DNA of 64,000 bases, taken from Bhargavaea changchunensis. GTDB taxonomy: Bacteria > Bacillota > Bacilli > Bacillales_A > Planococcaceae. How positions within the stretch are numbered: the first letter of the stretch is position 1; each line of letters starts with the position of its first letter. The position numbers and the translations under genes were made by a program. The notes under the pieces were generated by a model, which saw nothing but the letters and a program-made list of their open reading frames with translations, was not told where the DNA came from and did not search any database. The stretch lies in assembly GCF_042665595.1 (NCBI RefSeq), contig NZ_JBHTCT010000033.1:1-64000 (forward strand), in the 5' to 3' direction. This document shows, piece by piece, positions 58,914-64,000 of the stretch.

Positions 58914-59525
58914 TTGGATGCGCGACAATTATGGAAGCTGCAGCTGGAGGAGATCCTGGGCCAGCTGGAGGAGCAGGCGGAATTCCGGAGGGGCCGGATG
59001 TTTGTCGTCGGCTGCTCCACGTCCGAAGTGGCGGGAAGCCGGATCGGAACATCTGGTGCGATGGATATTGCGGAAATCCTCTACAGCCCGCTCCGCGAGT
59101 TTGCAGACCGGAACGGCCTCTGGCTTGCTTTTCAGGGATGTGAGCACATCAATCGCGCCGTGACACTTGAGCGTGAAGCGGCAGAAAAGTACGGGCTGGA
59201 TGAAGTTTCGGTGGTTCCGGTCCAGAAGGCAGGCGGCTCGATGGCGGCCCATGCCTATCGTCAGATGGAAGACCCTGTCGTCGTTGAGGGCGTCCGGGCG
59301 CACGCGGGGATCGATATCGGCCAGACGCTCATCGGCATGCAGTTGCGCCCGGTCGCGGTCCCGCTCCGCACGACGGTGGAAAAAATCGGGGACGCGATCG
59401 TCACGGCAGCCACGACAAGGCCGAAACTGATCGGCGGAGTACGTGCCGTCTATAAGCTTGAAGAGGAAGAAATGGATGATTTCGAATTCGAATCATCACA
59501 AACAGAAGAGATGGAAGGGGAATGA
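58914..59525 (+). CDS. ywlG: YwlG-family protein (DUF436)
   Basis: A 203-aa protein of the YwlG/TIGR01440 family, universally placed before glyA in Bacillales and without known function. Conserved stretches: FVVGCSTSEVAGSRIGTSG, LAFQGCEHINRA, KAGGSMAAHAY, HAGIDIGQTLIGM. TTG 58914 is used, 9 nt after AAGGGAG; TTG 58905 is too close. The Glu/Asp-rich C-terminal tail is extra. Confidence 0.85.
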   Translation: MDARQLWKLQLEEILGQLEEQAEFRRGRMFVVGCSTSEVAGSRIGTSGAMDIAEILYSPLREFADRNGLWLAFQGCEHINRAVTLEREAAEKYGLDEVSVVPVQKAGGSMAAHAYRQMEDPVVVEGVRAHAGIDIGQTLIGMQLRPVAVPLRTTVEKIGDAIVTAATTRPKLIGGVRAVYKLEEEEMDDFEFESSQTEEMEGE

Positions 59526-59528
59526 AGA

Positions 59529-60800
59529 ATGAAACTCGAACACGTGAAGTCCCAGGACCAGGCAGTATATGAAGCGATCATGGCAGAGAAAAAGCGCCAG
59601 CAAGACAACATCGAACTGATTGCCTCCGAAAACTTTGTATCCGAAGCAGTCATGGAAGCCCAGGGCTCCGTCCTGACCAACAAATACGCGGAAGGCTACC
59701 CCGGCAAGCGCTACTACGGCGGCTGCGAACATGTCGACGTCGTCGAAAACATCGCCCGTGACCGCCTGAAAGAAATCTTCGGGGCAGAGCATGCCAACGT
59801 CCAGCCGCACTCCGGCGCCCAGGCGAACATGGCTGTTTACTTCACAGTGCTCGAGCACGGCGATACGGTTCTCGGCATGAACCTGAGCCACGGCGGCCAC
59901 CTCACACACGGCAGCCCGGTCAACTTCTCCGGCGTCCAGTACAACTTCGTCGAGTACGGTGTCAGCGAAGGCGACGAGACGATCGACTATGAAGATGTCC
60001 GCCAGAAAGCGCTGGAGCACAAGCCAAAGCTGATCGTGGCAGGTGCAAGTGCGTATCCGCGCGAAATCGATTTCAAGAAGTTCCGCGAAATCGCGGACGA
60101 AGTCGGTGCTTACTTCATGGTCGACATGGCGCACATCGCAGGACTTGTTGCGGCGGGCCTTCACCCGAACCCTGTGCCGCACGCACACTTCGTTACATCG
60201 ACAACCCACAAAACGCTCCGCGGGCCTCGCGGCGGCATCATCCTGACGACTGAAGAGTTCGCGAAGAAGATTGACAAATCCATCTTCCCGGGACTCCAGG
60301 GCGGCCCGCTCATGCACGTCATTTCCGCAAAGGCGGTTGCATTCGGCGAAGCACTGAAGCCAGAGTTTAAGGAATACATCGGGCAGGTCGTCAAGAACGC
60401 GAAGGCGCTCGGCGAATCACTGACTGCTGAAGGCATCGACCTCGTGTCGGGCGGCACGGACAACCACCTGCTTCTTCTTAACCTCCGTTCCGTTGGTATC
60501 ACGGGCAAGGTTGCCGAGCATGTGCTTGACGAAGTCGGCATCACCGTCAACAAAAACACGATTCCGTTCGACACCGAAAAGCCGTTCGTCACATCCGGCA
60601 TCCGCATTGGTACTCCGGCCGTCACTTCCCGCGGCTTCAAGGAAGAAGAAATGAAGGAAATTGGCGCCATCATGGCCAAGCTCCTGAAAAACCACGAAGA
60701 CGAATCCGTTAAGCAGGAAGCCAAAGAGCGCGTCGCAGCGCTCACTTCGAAATTCCCGCTTTACGAAACTAAAGAAGAAGCCGCTGCAGCAGAGCGCTGA
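59529..60800 (+). CDS. glyA: Serine hydroxymethyltransferase
   Basis: A 423-aa PLP enzyme linking serine, glycine and one-carbon folate metabolism. NIELIASENF, EGYPGKRYYGGCEHVD, the PLP Lys in TSTTHKTLRGPRGG and a standard C-terminus are present. It starts 3 bp after ywlG. A terminator follows. Confidence 0.97.
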   Translation: MKLEHVKSQDQAVYEAIMAEKKRQQDNIELIASENFVSEAVMEAQGSVLTNKYAEGYPGKRYYGGCEHVDVVENIARDRLKEIFGAEHANVQPHSGAQANMAVYFTVLEHGDTVLGMNLSHGGHLTHGSPVNFSGVQYNFVEYGVSEGDETIDYEDVRQKALEHKPKLIVAGASAYPREIDFKKFREIADEVGAYFMVDMAHIAGLVAAGLHPNPVPHAHFVTSTTHKTLRGPRGGIILTTEEFAKKIDKSIFPGLQGGPLMHVISAKAVAFGEALKPEFKEYIGQVVKNAKALGESLTAEGIDLVSGGTDNHLLLLNLRSVGITGKVAEHVLDEVGITVNKNTIPFDTEKPFVTSGIRIGTPAVTSRGFKEEEMKEIGAIMAKLLKNHEDESVKQEAKERVAALTSKFPLYETKEEAAAAER

Positions 60801-60810
60801 TCAGATTTGG

Positions 60811-60844
60811 AGCCATTTCCCGGATTCGGGGAATGGCTTTTTTT
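60811..60844 (+). terminator. Intrinsic terminator of glyA
   Basis: An 11-bp stem with one G-U pair (60811-60821 with 60828-60838) and a seven-T run. Confidence 0.92.
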
Positions 60845-60871
60845 CATAGAGTCAGAGGCGTCAGGAAGGAA

Positions 60872-60995
60872 TATGTCAACGTCTCATTCGAGTATGTAAA
60901 CGTTTCGGGTTCGAGTACGAATTGCGGAAGTTCACGCACAAAAAGTTCTACGCCACCGAGTTTGCGTACGAATCCAAATAGTTCACGTGCGAAAT
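60872..60995. repeat. Mixed degenerate repeat array
   Basis: Two TATGTCAACGTCTCA-type units start at 60872 and 60893 (21 bp apart). They are followed by (G/A)AGTT(C/T)-led units near 60928, 60943, 60958 and 60979 spaced 15, 15 and 21 bp, one of which (GAGTTTGCGTACGAAT) resembles the GAGATTGCACGTTC units at 37728. It lies between the glyA terminator and the upp promoter. Confidence 0.65.
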
Positions 60996-61033
60996 ATGTT
61001 GGGCTACGCCGTCGACTGTTTCCACCTTCACTG

Positions 61034-61062
61034 TGCATGAGCCCGTGCGACTGTTATAATGA
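61034..61062 (+). promoter_or_regulatory. upp promoter and hairpin leader
   Basis: TATAAT at 61057-61062 with a weak TGTGCA -35 and 17-bp spacer. The 85-nt leader after it carries two hairpins (AGCCGGG/CCCGGCT and GCCGG/CCGGC) before the AGGAGAG ribosome site. Confidence 0.55.
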
Positions 61063-61146
61063 ACGAGGTTGAAACAGACAGCCGGGCCATCACCCGGCTT
61101 GAACAAACAGGCCGGTTTTGCCGGCACTGAACAGGAGAGTGAAACG

Positions 61147-61776
61147 ATGGGAAAAGTGCATGTGTTCGACCACCCGCTCATCCAGCATAAGCTGACGTTC
61201 ATCCGCGACGTCAATACGGGAACCAAGGAGTTCCGGGAGCTGGTCGATGAGGTCGCCACATTGATGGCTTATGAGATCACGAGGGATATGCCACTCCGGA
61301 AGACGGAAGTGGATACGCCAGTCATGAAGGCGGAATCCTATGTCCTTGCCGGCAAAAAAATCGGGATCGTACCGATTCTGCGCGCGGGACTCGGAATGGT
61401 GGAAGGGATCCTGGAACTGATTCCCACTGCAAAAGTCGGCCATATCGGGCTGTACCGCGACCCGGAAACGCTCAAGCCGGTGGAGTATTACGCCAAGCTG
61501 CCGTCCGACGTCGGCGAACGGGAATTCATTGTCGTCGACCCGATGCTTGCGACGGGCGGTTCTGCTGTTGCCGCAATCGACTCCCTGAAGTCGCGCGGCG
61601 CGACGAACATCAAATTCATGTGCCTGATCGCAGCTCCGGAAGGGGTCGAGGTGTTGGCCGATGCTCATCCCGATGTGGACATCTACATCGCGGCTCTCGA
61701 TGAAAAGCTGAACGAACACGGCTATATCGTACCGGGCCTCGGAGATGCCGGTGACCGTCTGTTCGGAACGAAATAA
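61147..61776 (+). CDS. upp: Uracil phosphoribosyltransferase
   Basis: A 209-aa type I phosphoribosyltransferase making UMP from uracil and PRPP. PRPP loop VVDPMLATGGSAVAAID and C-terminal uracil-binding YIVPGLGDAGDR are intact. ATG 61147 follows AGGAGAG and matches the family length. It is located after glyA as in B. subtilis. Confidence 0.97.
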   Translation: MGKVHVFDHPLIQHKLTFIRDVNTGTKEFRELVDEVATLMAYEITRDMPLRKTEVDTPVMKAESYVLAGKKIGIVPILRAGLGMVEGILELIPTAKVGHIGLYRDPETLKPVEYYAKLPSDVGEREFIVVDPMLATGGSAVAAIDSLKSRGATNIKFMCLIAAPEGVEVLADAHPDVDIYIAALDEKLNEHGYIVPGLGDAGDRLFGTK

Positions 61777-61781
61777 GGTGT

Positions 61782-62911
61782 GTGACTGAATTGGAAAAAC
61801 GGTGGAAAGTGATGACGATCTTCGGAACACGCCCGGAGGCCATCAAAATGGCGCCGCTTGTCCTTGAACTGGAAAAGCATCCCGACACGATTGAATCGAT
61901 TGTCACCGTTACTGCCCAGCACCGCGAAATGCTGGATCAGGTCCTGAAAGCGTTCGACATCACGCCGGACCATGACTTGGATATCATGAAGGCACGACAG
62001 ACACTCACCGATGTCGCGGCCCGGGGCCTCGAGGGTCTCGACCGCGTCATGAAGGAAGCGGATCCCGATATTGTCCTTGTCCACGGGGATACGTCGACGA
62101 CCTTCATCGCGGGGCTTGCAGCGTTCTACAACCATGTCGCGGTCGGCCATGTGGAGGCAGGACTCCGCACATGGGACAAGTATTCGCCGTATCCGGAAGA
62201 AATGAACCGGCAACTGACGGGCGTCTTGGCAGACCTCCATTTTGCGCCGACTGAAAAGTCCGCCGCCAACCTCATAGCGGAAGGGAAGCCGGAAGAACGT
62301 ATTGTCATCACAGGGAACACGGCGATCGATGCACTCCGGACGACGGTGCGTGACGACTACGAACATCCGCTCCTCGAATGGGCAACCGAAGGTCGCCTGA
62401 TCTCATGACGGCGCACCGCAGGGAAAATCTTGGCGAGCCGATGCGTCACATGTTCCGGGCGATCCGCCGGCTGCTGGACCAGCATGAAGACACCCGGGTG
62501 ATTTATCCGGTCCACCTGAACCCCGCGGTCAGGGAAGTGGCCGATGAAATCCTGGCGGGCCATCCGCGCGTCCGCCTGATCGAACCGCTCGAAGTGGTGG
62601 ACTTCCACAATTTCGCGGCCCGATCCCACCTCATCCTGACCGATTCCGGCGGCATCCAGGAAGAAGCCCCGTCGCTAGGCAAGCCGGTGCTTGTCCTGCG
62701 GGATACAACGGAGCGTCCGGAAGGGATCGAGGCGGGCACGCTGAAGCTGGCAGGTACGGACGAGGAGACAATCTTCGGCCTGGCGCATGAACTCCTCAGC
62801 GACAGGGAAGCCTACAATCGCATGGCGCAGGCGTCGAACCCATATGGTGATGGTCATGCATCGGAGAGGATTGTCGATGCCCTGAAGGATTTTCTTAAGC
62901 AAAATGGCTAA
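61782..62911 (+). pseudogene. mnaA: UDP-GlcNAc 2-epimerase gene mnaA with an apparent frameshift
   Basis: The first frame (61782-62408) encodes the N-terminal half of MnaA/WecB (VMTIFGTRPEAIKMAPLVLE, LVHGDTSTTF, GHVEAGLRT) and ends after GRLIS. The C-terminal half (LMTAHRRENLGEP, DSGGIQEEAPSLGKPVLV, RPEGIEAGT) continues in the -1 frame to 62911. The break is near 62398-62406: one C appears missing from an expected CTGATCCTCATG. Both halves are otherwise well conserved, so this is a recent mutation or a sequencing error. The enzyme makes UDP-ManNAc for teichoic acid linkage units. Confidence 0.85.
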
Positions 62912-62917
62912 TAAAAA

Positions 62918-62952
62918 CATCCGCAAAAGGCTCAATGGGCCACTTGCGGATG
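62918..62952 (+). terminator. Hairpin after mnaA
   Basis: CATCCGCAA (62918-62926) pairs with TTGCGGATG (62944-62952) with an inner GGC/GCC stem. No T-tract follows, so termination is uncertain. Confidence 0.5.
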
Positions 62953-63017
62953 CCTGTCATGAATTTGTCGAATCTTTGACAAACGTAGTCGCTTGTGAAT
63001 AATTTCACGGGAATCAA

Positions 63018-63046
63018 TTGACATCAAAATACCCCTATTGTATGCT
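63018..63046 (+). promoter_or_regulatory. atp operon promoter
   Basis: TTGACA (63018-63023), an exact 17-bp spacer and TATGCT (63041-63046), about 130 bp before atpI. Confidence 0.8.
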
Positions 63047-63176
63047 TTTTAAGGGTAAGAATGACAAGGGTTTCAGGCGTTTTGTGCGCTTGTCCACTTG
63101 CTTTGACTGCATTCTATCATACTCGCTCCGACAGTCAGAAACCGTCCGGAATACATGATGCGGAGGACCTCGAAAA

Positions 63177-63569
63177 ATGGAGAATTTACGGCAAATCCAT
63201 AATAGGCAGAAGAGGGCTCTCTTTTTTTTGCTTGCATTACTTGCCCTCGCTTGGGGATTCTCCCCATGGCCGACTGTATTTGCCGGGTTGATCCTCGGGG
63301 TCCTTTTCGGTCTGTATAACTTCTGGATCCTCACGAGGAGGATGGAACGGTTCGATCGCGCCCTGGCGCAAGGGGAGAAGGCGCCCTCATTGGGCTCCGG
63401 ACTCCGCTTCGCCTCGGGCATCGCTGCCGCGGCCATCGCGGTTTCGCTGCCGGAGACATTCAATCTGATCGCTACGGTGATCGGCCTGATGATCCCGTAT
63501 CTGTTCCTTTTGGCGGAGCGGATCATCTCGCAACTGAAACACCCGGATCCTGGGGGGAAAGAGAGGTGA
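63177..63569 (+). CDS. atpI: ATP synthase subunit I
   Basis: A 130-aa membrane protein with four hydrophobic segments (about 13-30, 33-52, 78-93, 97-115) and a conserved GLYNFWILTRRM segment, typical of AtpI, a c-ring assembly or Mg-uptake accessory encoded first in atp operons. ATG 63177 follows GGAGGACC. It is 7 bp from atpB. Confidence 0.87.
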   Translation: MENLRQIHNRQKRALFFLLALLALAWGFSPWPTVFAGLILGVLFGLYNFWILTRRMERFDRALAQGEKAPSLGSGLRFASGIAAAAIAVSLPETFNLIATVIGLMIPYLFLLAERIISQLKHPDPGGKER

Positions 63570-63576
63570 ACATTTA

Positions 63577-64000
63577 ATGAACCACGTAAACCCCAAGTGG
63601 GAATTTCTTGGGCTGACGTTCAACCCGTCGAACATCCTCATGTTGGCGGTGACATGCCTCATAGTCTTCCTCATTGCGTTCATCTCGACCCGGAACATGA
63701 AAATGAAGCCGACAGGCATGCAGAACTTCATGGAATGGGTCATGGATTTCGTCAAGGGGATCATCAAGAGCAACATGGACTGGAAAACAGGCGGGCGGTT
63801 CCACCTGCTTGCCCTGACACTCATCATGTTCATCTTTGTAGCGAACATGCTCGGTCTTCCATTCGCCATCGCGTACGACCACGTGCTCTGGTGGAAATCT
63901 CCGACCGCGGATCCTACCATCACGATGACCCTGGCGGTCATGGTGCTCGTCCTGACGCATTACTATGGCGTCAAGATGACCGGCGTGAAGAACTATCTCC
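63577..64000 (+). CDS. atpB: ATP synthase F0 subunit a (partial, runs off the window)
   Basis: The first 141 codons of the F0 a subunit. The N-terminus MNHVNPKWEFLGLTFNPSNIL, a first helix (LMLAVTCLIVFLIAFI) and MGLPFAIAYDH-type ANMLGLPF are as in Bacillus AtpB. The proton-path arginine would lie beyond the edge. ATG 63577 follows GAGAGGTG. The gene continues past 64000. Confidence 0.93.
   Translation, partial: MNHVNPKWEFLGLTFNPSNILMLAVTCLIVFLIAFISTRNMKMKPTGMQNFMEWVMDFVKGIIKSNMDWKTGGRFHLLALTLIMFIFVANMLGLPFAIAYDHVLWWKSPTADPTITMTLAVMVLVLTHYYGVKMTGVKNYL

Noticed and set aside
63061..63291. 76-aa open frame ahead of atpI
   Set aside because: Overlaps the atp leader and atpI in another frame, with no ribosome site or conserved sequence.

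Overview
The window is a stretch of chromosome from an endospore-forming member of the Bacillales. Gene order follows the Bacillus subtilis 'yw' region closely (pdxK, ung, ywdI, ywdK, gerQ; hemQ, lipL, rsfA, ywfO, ywgA, ywhD, pbpG, speE, speB, ywiB, argS; fadF, acdA, rpoE, pyrG, ywjG, spo0F, fba, tal, murZ, glpX, rho, rpmE, tdk, prfA, prmC, spoIIR, ywlC, mntP, ywlE, rpiB, ywlG, glyA, upp, mnaA, atpI, atpB). Base composition is GC-rich for Bacillales, which suggests a Planococcaceae/Caryophanaceae-type relative; this placement is inference. Sporulation capacity is indicated by cwlJ, gerQ, rsfA, spo0F and spoIIR. I see no tRNA, rRNA, insertion sequence, prophage or CRISPR array.

Layout. Positions 1-5.0 kb hold a tandem GNAT protein, a YjiH-type membrane protein, the bacillithiol genes bshB2-yojF and pdxK. 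Positions 5.0-14.3 kb hold ung and small conserved genes, the germination pair cwlJ-gerQ, an orphan HEXXH protein, coproheme decarboxylase, lipoyl-relay transferase lipL, rsfA, an HD hydrolase, ywgA and ywhD. Positions 14.6-20.9 kb hold pbpG (minus strand), then speE-speB and ywiB-argS.

Positions 21.1-31.7 kb form the most distinctive block: a cobalamin riboswitch followed by 13 tightly packed or overlapping genes for corrinoid import, remodelling and assembly (btuF, btuC, btuD-cbiZ fusion, cbiB, cobD, cobU, a shortened cobQ-like gene, cobS, a cobC-like phosphatase, a second short cobU-like gene, a PduO-type adenosyltransferase, cblT and cblS). The set fits salvage rather than de novo synthesis: CbiZ converts imported cobinamide-type corrinoids to cobyric acid, CbiB and CobD rebuild the side chain, and CblT/CblS supply alpha-ribazole in place of CobT. 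The CobQ-like protein has lost its glutaminase domain, and the two CobU-like proteins carry complementary sets of motifs.

Positions 32-42.9 kb hold fatty-acid and branched-chain catabolism (fadF, thiolase, 3-hydroxyacyl-CoA dehydrogenase, two acyl-CoA dehydrogenases, a TetR regulator) ending in icmF, a fused adenosylcobalamin-dependent isobutyryl-CoA mutase that would consume the cofactor made by the neighbouring operon. From 43 kb onward there are core genes: rpoE and pyrG (with a CTP-type attenuator), spo0F, fba, tal, murZ, glpX, rho, rpmE, tdk, prfA, prmC, spoIIR and then the start of the atp operon. The UDP-GlcNAc 2-epimerase gene mnaA carries an apparent one-base deletion.

Non-coding structure. 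Four intergenic regions carry short tandem arrays with an exact 21-bp period, each downstream of a gene end. The region after ywhD carries a run of five hairpins that may be a structured RNA. Several long, perfect inverted repeats (16-25 bp arms) mark gene ends, some without a usable T-tract.
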